This document shows, in pieces, positions 6,331 to 12,074 of a stretch of 12,074 bases of DNA (position 1 is the stretch's first letter; every line of letters starts with the position of its first letter). The notes under the pieces were generated by a model. The model did no database searches, was not told the origin of the DNA, and saw nothing but the letters and a program-made list of their open reading frames with translations. Made by a program: the position numbers and the translations under genes. This DNA comes from CAYFJO01 sp964343305 (GTDB lineage: Bacteria; Planctomycetota; Planctomycetia; Pirellulales; Pirellulaceae): contig CAYFJO010000331.1 in NCBI GenBank assembly GCA_964343305.1, positions 1-12,074 on the forward strand, in the 5' to 3' direction.

Positions 6331-7419
6331 ATGGCGAACAAACGCAATTTCCTGTTCGTCGTTTGCCAGCACGGTGCGGAAGCGGCTGTCAAAGCTGAGT
6401 TGGCGTCCGCATGGCCGGATTTTCGGTTTGCCTATTCCCGGCCCGGTTTTCTCACTTTCAAGTTGCCATCAGAAAACGAAGTCCCGGAGGAGTTTGATTT
6501 ACGCTCGACGTTTGCCCGCACTCACGGATTCTCGCTTGGCAAAGTCGACGGCACGGACGCGGTGATTGGTGCAAGAACCGTTTGGGAAATCGCCCGCGAC
6601 CTGACATTTCATCACTTGCACGTGTGGCAGCGCGATTGGTCGATACCGGGCGACCGCGGCTTCGAGCCTGGCATCACGCCGGTTGCCGAAGAGGTTGCCA
6701 AACAAATCGTTGCCGCCGCACCAAACGACAGGACTCCACGCGTCAATCAAACCGCGGCGCAGAATGAAACCGTGCTCGATTGCGTGCTCGTTCATCCAAA
6801 TGAATGGTGGATCGGTTATCACCGCGCAACGTCCCTCGCATCACGCTGGCCTGGTGGAGTCTGTCCAGTGGACGCCTCGGCACCGATGGTCTCGCGAGCC
6901 TATCGCAAAATCGTGGAAGCGTTGGCCTGGTCGAAGCTGCCCATCGCGCCAGGCGAGACGTGTGTCGACATTGGCAGTTCTCCGGGAGGCATTTCCCAAG
7001 CGCTGCTCGAGCGCGATCTAAAAGTCATCGGCATCGACCCTGCCGAAATGGAACCAAGCGTTCTCGAACACGAAAACTTCACCCACATACGAAAGCGCGG
7101 AGCCGACGTGGCACGCCGCGAGTTTCGAGACGCAACATGGTTAGTGACCGATCTCAACGTTGCGCCGGCCTATACTTTAGACACGGCCGAGGCCATTGCA
7201 ACTCATCCCTCGATCAAGATTCGCGGCATGCTGCTCACGCTCAAGCTTCCCGACTGGAAACTCGCCGCCGAGATTCCCACCTACATCCAGCGCGTCCAAT
7301 CATGGGGCTATCATTACGTCAAAACGCGTCAGTTGGCTTTTAATCGTCAAGAGATCTGCTTAATGGCTCTTCGACAGCGAGCGATGCGGCGAGTGGGTCG
7401 TAAGTCGGCAGAAAATTGA
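6331..7419 (+). CDS. RlmM-like 2'-O-ribose RNA methyltransferase, 362 aa
   Basis: The C-terminal half is a FtsJ/RrmJ-type SAM-dependent methyltransferase. The SAM-binding loop is DIGSSPGG (213-220), followed by VIGIDPAEM (232-240), LVTDLN with D274, LTLKLP with K305, and RQEICL with E341. Together with K193 in SRAYRK this gives the K-D-K-E catalytic tetrad of 2'-O-ribose methyltransferases. The N-terminal half (about 1-175) lacks a strong motif but matches the position of the THUMP-like RNA-binding part of RlmM, which methylates C2498 of 23S rRNA in E. coli; the length (362 versus about 366) also fits. The segment HLHVWQRDW (95-103) resembles the RlmM 'LHVF' region. The exact RNA target in this organism is inferred. 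The ATG follows the stop codon of the upstream secreted-protein gene by 3 bases with no clear ribosome binding site, suggesting translational coupling. Confidence 0.82.
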   Translation: MANKRNFLFVVCQHGAEAAVKAELASAWPDFRFAYSRPGFLTFKLPSENEVPEEFDLRSTFARTHGFSLGKVDGTDAVIGARTVWEIARDLTFHHLHVWQRDWSIPGDRGFEPGITPVAEEVAKQIVAAAPNDRTPRVNQTAAQNETVLDCVLVHPNEWWIGYHRATSLASRWPGGVCPVDASAPMVSRAYRKIVEALAWSKLPIAPGETCVDIGSSPGGISQALLERDLKVIGIDPAEMEPSVLEHENFTHIRKRGADVARREFRDATWLVTDLNVAPAYTLDTAEAIATHPSIKIRGMLLTLKLPDWKLAAEIPTYIQRVQSWGYHYVKTRQLAFNRQEICLMALRQRAMRRVGRKSAEN

Positions 7420-7467
7420 CAAAATAGAACGGTCGTTTTCCAATACAATATAGTTGGAGGTAAGGCC

Positions 7468-7499
7468 AACTTCCGAAGTCTTTCGAGACTTCGGAAGTT
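7468..7499. repeat. Perfect 14-bp hairpin with TTCG loop
   Basis: Arms 7468-7481 and 7486-7499 are exact inverse complements closing on the stable tetraloop TTCG. Each arm (AACTTCCGAAGTC type) is itself nearly palindromic. A degraded echo follows at 7515-7544 (AACTTCC ... GGAAG ... GACTCCGGAAG). The hairpin lies 48 bases after the RlmM-like stop codon and 65 bases before the Uma2 ATG. Only three T residues abut the right arm, so terminator function is possible but not classical. It may be a dispersed repeat or an mRNA-stabilising structure. Confidence 0.75.
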
Positions 7500-7564
7500 T
7501 GAATATGATTCGAAAACTTCCATCGTTTAGGAAGACTCCGGAAGCACAGGTCGAAAGAGTTCCA

Positions 7565-8152
7565 ATGTCTGTCATTTCTCAAATCCCACCGTTTCCTGTG
7601 CGAAAGTTTACGGTTGACGAGTATCGGCGGCTGGGTGAAACAGGTGTGTTAACCGAAGACGATCGAGTCGAACTGCTCGAAGGATGGATTGTCCCGAAGA
7701 TGAATCACAATCCCCTCCATGACGGAACGATTGAACTGGTTGAAGACCAACTGAGACGTCATTTGCCGGGAGGTTGGCGACTCCGCATCCAGTCGGTGAT
7801 TACGACGGAGGATAGCGAGCCGGAACCAGACTTGGCGGTCGTTCGTGGCCCGGCGGGTCGCTACATCCAGCGGCACCCAGGCCAAACCGATATTGGTTTG
7901 GTCGTCGAGGTCTCGGATACGTCGCTTTCACGTGATCGCGACAAGTGCCGCATCTATGCAAGTGCTGGAATTGTCGCCTATTGGATAGTGAATCTCGTCG
8001 ATCGACGCATCGAAGTTTACACCGAGCCAGCCGACGAAGATGCCAATCCTGGTTATCGCGGACACGAAAACTCTATGCCCGGCAATCAAGTACCATTTTG
8101 CATTGAGGATCAGCAATTAGCACTTGTGTCCGTTGATTTGCTCTTGCCATAA
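7565..8152 (+). CDS. Uma2-family (DUF820) PD-(D/E)XK endonuclease-like protein, 195 aa
   Basis: The protein has the family's order of motifs: FTVDEYRRLGETGVLTEDDR (15-34), VELLEGWIV with E39 (35-43), EPEPDL with D89 (85-90), LVVEVSDTS with E115 (112-120), and DRDKCRIYASAGIVAYWIVN with K127 (124-143), then RRIEVY. D89, E115 and K127 fit the restriction-like PD-(D/E)XK active site. Members are abundant, often multi-copy genes in cyanobacteria and planctomycetes; their biological role is still poorly known. The frame is open upstream to a TTG at 7454 and contains an ATG at 7505, but the family's normal N-terminus and GAAAGAG five bases upstream favour the ATG at 7565. The upstream extension runs through the hairpin repeat and is probably untranslated. 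The gene ends 41 bases from the convergent folP gene. Confidence 0.9.
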   Translation: MSVISQIPPFPVRKFTVDEYRRLGETGVLTEDDRVELLEGWIVPKMNHNPLHDGTIELVEDQLRRHLPGGWRLRIQSVITTEDSEPEPDLAVVRGPAGRYIQRHPGQTDIGLVVEVSDTSLSRDRDKCRIYASAGIVAYWIVNLVDRRIEVYTEPADEDANPGYRGHENSMPGNQVPFCIEDQQLALVSVDLLLP

Positions 8153-8193
8153 GAATGCGTCGGTCTCATCGCGAATCAAACGTCGTGCCGTCG

Positions 8194-9060
8194 CTAGCCG
8201 ACACCGCCGGTTTCGGCAAACAACAACAAAGCCTCTCGGACCGGTTTCACATCATGGACGCGAATGACTTGAACGCCTTGAGCAGCCAGAGACAAGGCGA
8301 CGCCGATCGTACCTGCCGTTCGGTCGGCCTCTTTGTTGCCGAGGACTTTTCCAATGAATCCCTTGCGCGAAGGACCAACCAACAGTGGGCATCCCAGTTG
8401 ATGATAGGTGGAGCAATGCGATAGCAGCGTTAAGTTGTGCTCGTGTGTCTTGCCGAATCCGATTCCCGGATCGAGACAAATGCGTTCCGGGTTGACGCCT
8501 TGCGACAACAAAGCATCTTTTCGTTGCTCCAGGTAAACATGAATGTCGGCGACAACGTTATCGTACGCCGGATTGTCTTGCATCGTCTGAGGTGTTCCTT
8601 GCATGTGCATGGAGCACACGCCTGCGTGGGATTCGAGCGCCACGTCCATCATCCTGGCATCGCCTTCGAGTCCGGTGACGTCGTTGATGATCTCGGCACC
8701 GGCCGCGATCGCTTCCCGCGCCACGATGGCTTTGGATGTGTCGATGGAAATGGGAATATCGCATTGTTGGATGAGTTTCTCGATGACCGGGATGACTCGA
8801 CGCAGTTCTTCATCCGCCGTGATCGGCGTGGAATAAGGACGCGTGCTTTCGCCGCCGATGTCGAGGATGTCAGCACCCTCTGCTGCCAGGCGAAGGGCCT
8901 GGTCGATCGCACGCCGAGGTTCCAGAAAGTTGCCGCCGTCCGAGAAGCTGTCGGGTGTGACGTTGATGATGCCCATTAGCCGCGGCAACCGGTCGAAGGT
9001 GAGACTTCGTGTACGCAATTGCCACAGATTGGATCGTTGCTGAGGAATCCGCTCACTCAT
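8194..9060 (-). CDS. folP: Dihydropteroate synthase, 288 aa
   Basis: The enzyme joins 6-hydroxymethyl-dihydropterin diphosphate with p-aminobenzoate to give dihydropteroate in folate synthesis, in the cytosol; it is the target of sulfonamides. All signature motifs are present: MGIINVTPDSFSDGG (29-43, with metal-binding N33), DIGGESTRP (67-75), SIDTSK (105-110), INDVTGL (125-131), MHMQGTPQTMQ (151-161), DPGIGFGKT (197-205), GPSRKGFIG with K233 (229-237) and IRVHDV (266-271). Length is normal for the family and no key residue is missing. The ATG at 9060 has no strong ribosome binding site. It is the last gene of the leftward recO-bamD-lptE-folP series, separated from the LptE-like gene by a 99-base gap filled by a dyad repeat, so it may have partly separate expression. 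No other folate gene lies in the window. Confidence 0.97.
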   Translation of the reverse strand: MSERIPQQRSNLWQLRTRSLTFDRLPRLMGIINVTPDSFSDGGNFLEPRRAIDQALRLAAEGADILDIGGESTRPYSTPITADEELRRVIPVIEKLIQQCDIPISIDTSKAIVAREAIAAGAEIINDVTGLEGDARMMDVALESHAGVCSMHMQGTPQTMQDNPAYDNVVADIHVYLEQRKDALLSQGVNPERICLDPGIGFGKTHEHNLTLLSHCSTYHQLGCPLLVGPSRKGFIGKVLGNKEADRTAGTIGVALSLAAQGVQVIRVHDVKPVREALLLFAETGGVG

Positions 9061-9075
9061 GCAATGCAGCTTAGT

Positions 9076-9159
9076 GAGTCGAGAGTCGAGAGTCGAGGGA
9101 CGAGAGCCAGACCCACAACCCTTGCCGCTCTAGACTCTTGACCCTCGGCTCTCGACTCT
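9076..9159. repeat. Inverted repeat with tandem GAGTCGA units
   Basis: Three exact tandem copies of GAGTCGA occupy 9076-9096. The 18-base stretch 9082-9099 pairs with 9142-9159 at 17 of 18 positions, and further weaker complementarity (GAGAGC near 9102 with GCTCTAGACTC near 9127) continues inside. The right arm abuts the stop codon of the LptE-like gene. The element fills most of the gap between that gene and folP and could act as a terminator or a block to mRNA decay. Confidence 0.7.
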
Positions 9160-9666
9160 TTAATGCCAGCTCAGTTCCATCCGGCCAACAATTTGTCGTG
9201 CCATGCGAGACATGGCTTGCTGCTGAGCGGTGGCCATGGACTGACCCGCCTCGGGAATGAAGTTTGCGGGCTGCCGAAATGTGTTTTGCATCAGCGGCCG
9301 GCCTTGACGATCCGTCCATGTCACGGTGACCAACAGTTCCGCTTCGAGGTTACGTGGAACATCGTTGCGGTCTTCACCTAAGACCTGCTTGTTCATGTTG
9401 ACGATGCGACCATGAAGCATGCTGTCGGCCGTGGCCGGACCGACGGCTTTAAGACCGCGGAGTTCTAATTCCTTGATGACGGCTTCGGTAAGCCGTTCTC
9501 CCAAGTGACGCCGCAAGGTCTCCGATTCAAACACCGGGACGTGAACGGTGCGAACGTTCGGATGGAACATAGACGCCGCGCCGAATTGGTATCCGGCACA
9601 ACCGCTTAGAATACTGACCATCGTCAGTATGAGCAGTGCGACAGTTTTCTGAGAGAATCGCAACAC
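9160..9666 (-). CDS. lptE: LptE-like outer-membrane lipoprotein, 168 aa
   Basis: The N-terminus has a hydrophobic leader and a lipobox LSGC with C23, followed directly by AGYQFG, the usual start of LptE proteins. LptE plugs and stabilises the LptD barrel that places lipopolysaccharide in the outer leaflet. Other segments matching the family are VRTVHVPVFESETLRRHLGE (38-57), LTEAVIKELE (59-68), ADSMLHGRIV (80-89) and the beta-rich LEAELLVTVTWTDRQGRP (106-123). The start is a GTG at 9666; no ATG exists before the lipobox and no clear ribosome binding site is visible. It follows the BamD-like gene after a 98-base gap that contains a hairpin-pair repeat. LptD is not in the window. The family is divergent, so the name rests on leader, motif order and context. 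Confidence 0.8.
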   Translation of the reverse strand: MLRFSQKTVALLILTMVSILSGCAGYQFGAASMFHPNVRTVHVPVFESETLRRHLGERLTEAVIKELELRGLKAVGPATADSMLHGRIVNMNKQVLGEDRNDVPRNLEAELLVTVTWTDRQGRPLMQNTFRQPANFIPEAGQSMATAQQQAMSRMARQIVGRMELSWH

Positions 9667-9685
9667 GAACGGTCAATCAGTCTTG

Positions 9686-9743
9686 GTGTGCCACTGGCTT
9701 TGCCAGTGAAGGTCTGAAGACACTGGCAGAGCCAGTGGCACAC
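9686..9743. repeat. Paired mini-hairpin repeat, family also at 12033-12055
   Basis: Two 23-base arms (9686-9708 and 9721-9743) are inverted around a 12-base spacer with 22 of 23 matches. Each arm is a GTGTGC head plus its own 7-bp hairpin: CACTGGC-TTT-GCCAGTG at 9692-9708 and CACTGGC-AGA-GCCAGTG at 9721-9737. The right arm is the exact inverse of the sequence at 12033-12055. It sits between the BamD-like stop codon and the LptE-like start codon, inside a probable operon, where it could shape relative expression by stalling RNA decay or partial termination. Confidence 0.8.
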
Positions 9744-9764
9744 GATGAAGACGAAAGAAAGGGA

Positions 9765-11042
9765 CTATCTTCGAATGACACCACCGTCTCCGGTTTGGAT
9801 CAACGGTTTGACATCTTCCTCTTCAGGGAAGAAGGTCGTGAGCCAAGCAAAACGTTGGGGTGGAACAGCGGGAAGGTGTTGGATCTTTGCGATTCGTGTG
9901 TTGGCTTGCGCGCCGAACGGTGTCTCGCCGTAGTCCGATGCCAGGATGTCGTAGTAGTAACGCGCCGCGCCGTATTCGCCGCGGCGGTCATAGTATTTGG
10001 CAAACTTCATTTCACGCTCCGCCAGGCGGAAGCGGATTTCGGCATACGCCCGTTGCAGGAACTGCCGGTTTTCTTCCTTGTTGGCTTCCGTGGGAAACTG
10101 TTTGCGGATTTGCTCAAGGAGTTTTTCGGCACGCATAAGGGGCTGTTCATCATAGGCCGAGCCTTGATAACTGGCCAGTTTCGATCGCAAGGCCAGCACG
10201 TGGGCCATGTACTGATGTTCGCTGTTGGGGAACGTGCGGATCAAATCCTCGTACATGTCTCCAGCGTCGATGAATTTGCCTTTGCGGAAGTACGCGTTTC
10301 CGGCGGCCATCGTTGCATCGTCGGCTAGGCGGCCGGTTGGGTCGTCGAGGCGAATTTTGTCGAACACGCGAATGCCGTGCCCGTACGAATCTCGCCAAGG
10401 CCGGGTTTTGTCCGTCACGTTGGGCGTGAAGAATCCATGTGGTTTGACCTCGTCCGCTTTCACCCAGAAGTCGGCCAATGCAAATCGCCGAACACCGATG
10501 ACATCCAAGTGCCGCGTATTCGGATACTTATCAATCAGGATTTCATATTTGGCGTTTGCCGTGGGATAGCGGTCGGCAAAGAAATAGGATTCGCCAGCCA
10601 TATAGAGCGAGTCCTGTTCCAACGCGGAATCGGGCCAGCGTTCGGCGGCCTTTTCGAATGTCGCGGCGGCTCTCAAAAATTGGGCCCGTCCATCCGCGCC
10701 GCTTTGTTTGGCCGCATCGGCCTGGCGGAACTGAGCTTCGCCCTCTTGATACAAGCGACGGGCCACATCGCGATTGGGACCTCCGCCGGTGTATTTCTTG
10801 ATCGTTTTCTTTGCGTTAAACGGATCCAGGTCCTCAAGTTTGAACTTCCCATGGTCGCTCGACGGACCATCGCCGTAATAGGCAGCTTGCCTTTCGTTCG
10901 CTGCGCCACCCGCCGGAATCGGCTGATTCGGATGCGCAAAACTGGGTGCGGGGTCGCTTTGAAAGAAACTACAGCCCGTGCCACAGGCCATCAGCGCAGC
11001 AAGAATCAAGCCGAATTGGATTGCCGCAGATTTCTTTTGCAT
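9765..11042 (-). CDS. BamD-like TPR outer-membrane lipoprotein, 425 aa
   Basis: The N-terminus MQKKSAAIQFGLILAALMAC is a lipoprotein leader; C20 (LMAC) or C24 would carry the lipid. After a Pro/Gly-rich linker (about 30-90) come helical-pair repeats of the tetratricopeptide type: about 92-138 (FEKAAERWPDS), 141-175 (AGESYFFADRYPTANAKYEI), 238-275 (AAGNAYFRKGKFIDAGDMYE) and 343-386 (AKYYDRRGEYGAARYYYDIL). This matches BamD, the essential lipoprotein of the BAM machine that inserts beta-barrel proteins, although this protein is much longer than the roughly 245-residue E. coli BamD, with extra sequence at both ends and a central insert (about 196-235). The ATG at 11042 has AAGGA eight bases upstream. 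It follows recO after 26 bases and precedes the LptE-like gene, fitting an outer-membrane assembly role. A general TPR scaffold is the alternative. Confidence 0.82.
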   Translation of the reverse strand: MQKKSAAIQFGLILAALMACGTGCSFFQSDPAPSFAHPNQPIPAGGAANERQAAYYGDGPSSDHGKFKLEDLDPFNAKKTIKKYTGGGPNRDVARRLYQEGEAQFRQADAAKQSGADGRAQFLRAAATFEKAAERWPDSALEQDSLYMAGESYFFADRYPTANAKYEILIDKYPNTRHLDVIGVRRFALADFWVKADEVKPHGFFTPNVTDKTRPWRDSYGHGIRVFDKIRLDDPTGRLADDATMAAGNAYFRKGKFIDAGDMYEDLIRTFPNSEHQYMAHVLALRSKLASYQGSAYDEQPLMRAEKLLEQIRKQFPTEANKEENRQFLQRAYAEIRFRLAEREMKFAKYYDRRGEYGAARYYYDILASDYGETPFGAQANTRIAKIQHLPAVPPQRFAWLTTFFPEEEDVKPLIQTGDGGVIRR

Positions 11043-11068
11043 TCAGGACTTCCTTGTCCAACACGGCG

Positions 11069-11821
11069 CTATGCTAGCGTGCCTAGCAATGCTTGCGTGC
11101 GAAGGCGGTGCCCCAGCAGATTGTTGAAATAATGGTTCATCACTCCCCGCAATTCGCCCAAAACACGTTGGTCCACATCATCGTTACGCCATCTATCTTC
11201 GTCGGGTTCGGCGAAAACCTTTAACGTGTCAATCACCGGCCCGCTTACACTCACTACCTTTCGCCGTCCCACACGGCAAGTAGCACACAAAACACCTCCA
11301 GCCAATTGACCGAAGCCGATTCGATCGGCATGCTCAACCACTTGACCACATCCAACACACTCGACGAGCGATGGTGCATGTCCCAAAATCCGTAGCGCGG
11401 TCAGTTCAAAACGCAAGACTTCTCGGGCCAGATTACCTTGGCCGTCGATGGCTTGCATGGTCTGGTCCGCAATGACAAACAGATCGGGATGAGGATCGCC
11501 GACGTCGGTCAATTCGTTTAACAACTCCGCGACATAGTAACCTGCGTAAAGACGGGATAAATTCCGGCTCGCGGATCGAAACCGACGATCCAGCTTGGCT
11601 TCGGTCAATAAGTGGAGGCTATCCGACGATTTATGGATGAACACTATTCGACACACGGAGAGCACGTCAAGGGCAGACTCGAACGGACTCTTTGCCCGCC
11701 TTGCGCCCTTCGCCAGCGCGCCGATCTTGCCAAAGTCGCGCGTGAAAAGCGTCACCACGCAACTGGTCTCACTAAAGTCGGTCACCCGCAGAACGATTGC
11801 TAGCGTCTTTTCCGATGGCAT
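11069..11821 (-). CDS. recO: DNA repair protein RecO, 250 aa
   Basis: RecO works with RecR (and RecF) to load RecA onto SSB-covered single-stranded DNA in gap repair. Residues 1-80 form the N-terminal OB fold with the typical start EKTLAIVLRVTDFSETSCVV (4-23), LFTRDFGKIGALAKGARRAKS (25-45) and the LLTEAKL segment (71-77). The C-terminal part is helical (RLYAGYYVAELLNEL, 90-104) and carries a four-cysteine zinc site, C155-VG-C158 and C179-AT-C182. Length is normal. The ATG at 11821 is well placed against the family start, but no clear Shine-Dalgarno sequence precedes it. It is the first gene of the leftward series with the BamD-like gene 26 bases downstream. The 250 bases upstream are filled mostly by repeats. 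Confidence 0.93.
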   Translation of the reverse strand: MPSEKTLAIVLRVTDFSETSCVVTLFTRDFGKIGALAKGARRAKSPFESALDVLSVCRIVFIHKSSDSLHLLTEAKLDRRFRSASRNLSRLYAGYYVAELLNELTDVGDPHPDLFVIADQTMQAIDGQGNLAREVLRFELTALRILGHAPSLVECVGCGQVVEHADRIGFGQLAGGVLCATCRVGRRKVVSVSGPVIDTLKVFAEPDEDRWRNDDVDQRVLGELRGVMNHYFNNLLGHRLRTQALLGTLA

Positions 11822-11885
11822 AGAAAGAGGGACAGGCGCGCTTGTTATTGTTTTCGTGGGCGGTGAGGTGCACGAAGCGTTGATT

Positions 11886-12004
11886 CTAGCGTGGATTATT
11901 CACTAACCCGACGCGCAAGCGAGGGGTCTTGGACGTCGCCCCTCGCTTGCGCGTCGGGTTAGCGTGGATTCGAATGACGGCGGTTCATGAATAATCCGGG
12001 CTAG
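11886..12004. repeat. Nested inverted repeats upstream of recO
   Basis: The inner element is a perfect 24-base inverted repeat, 11903-11926 against 11939-11962 (arm begins CTAACCCGACGCGCAAGC), around a 12-base spacer. An outer inverted repeat flanks it, 11886-11902 against 11988-12004 (CTAGC..GGATTATTCA, 15 of 17 matches). TAGCGTGGATT also occurs as a direct repeat at 11887-11897 and 11960-11970, at either edge of the inner element. This looks like one short repeat lying within another. It lies 65 bases or more upstream of recO, where a promoter would be expected. Confidence 0.75.
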
Positions 12005-12032
12005 TGCTTTGTCAACTTCCAATTTTGGGATC

Positions 12033-12055
12033 GTGTGCCACTGGCTCTGCCAGTG
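12033..12055. repeat. Second copy of the GTGTGC/CACTGGC mini-hairpin repeat, cut by window end
   Basis: This 23-base arm is the exact inverse of 9721-9743 and differs by one base from 9686-9708. It holds the 7-bp hairpin CACTGGC-TCT-GCCAGTG (12039-12055). The partner arm would be expected beyond position 12067 if the 12-base spacer is kept, and is therefore not visible in full. Confidence 0.75.
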
Positions 12056-12074
12056 CAAATCCTGATGGTGTTAG

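Noticed and set aside
7454..7564. N-terminal extension of the Uma2 protein from a TTG
   Set aside because: It would translate the hairpin repeat and adds 37 residues absent from the usual family N-terminus; the ATG at 7565 has GAAAGAG at proper spacing.
9076..9159. CRISPR-like short repeats
   Set aside because: The heptamers are directly adjacent with no spacers of equal length, and no cas gene is present.
9636..10328. 230-codon open frame on the plus strand
   Set aside because: It runs across the LptE/BamD gap and antisense to the BamD-like gene, crosses the hairpin repeat and shows no family features.
10377..11132. 251-codon open frame on the plus strand
   Set aside because: It lies antisense to the BamD-like gene and runs into recO; it has no recognisable motif or ribosome binding site, while the opposite strand has a clear lipoprotein with TPR repeats.

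Overview
The window looks like chromosomal DNA of a planctomycete, most likely a Rhodopirellula/Pirellulaceae-type organism. This is inferred from the style of the secreted hypothetical proteins, a neutral-ceramidase-like protein next to a sugar-acid-type MFS carrier, a Uma2-family nuclease gene, LptE/BamD-type lipoproteins beside recO and folP, and many short hairpin repeats between genes. No taxonomic marker (rRNA, ribosomal protein) is present, so the placement rests on pattern recognition.

Layout. Positions 1-349 are non-coding, with a hairpin at the left edge and a double-hairpin repeat (280-331). On the minus strand a two-gene unit runs from 3552 down to 350: an MFS transporter, then five bases later a cytosolic neutral-ceramidase-like zinc hydrolase. 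The transporter carries an approximately 145-residue CBM6/35-like beta-sandwich between its last two membrane helices, on what should be the periplasmic side. This is the most unusual gene in the window. Divergent from it is a small secreted protein of unknown function (3660-4109), which faces a very acidic, Pro/Ala-rich protein of unknown function (4213-5001, minus). After a 324-base non-coding stretch comes a plus-strand pair: a secreted protein of unknown function (5326-6327) and, 3 bases later, an RlmM-like 2'-O-ribose RNA methyltransferase (6331-7419). A strong UUCG-capped hairpin then precedes a Uma2-family endonuclease-like gene (7565-8152).

From 11821 down to 8194 the minus strand holds a probable housekeeping unit read in the order recO, a BamD-like TPR lipoprotein, an LptE-like lipoprotein, folP. 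It joins recombinational repair, outer-membrane protein assembly, LPS transport and folate synthesis. The gaps inside and upstream of this unit contain several dyad repeats (9076-9159, 9686-9743, 11886-12004, 12033-12055). One family occurs twice in the window.

The main points worth a second look are the transporter with a built-in carbohydrate-binding-like domain and its partner hydrolase, which lacks the amidase-motif serine, and the short repeats built as paired mini-hairpins. One of those repeats shows a compensatory base-pair change between its two halves. No CRISPR array, tRNA, rRNA, transposase gene or prophage gene was seen.
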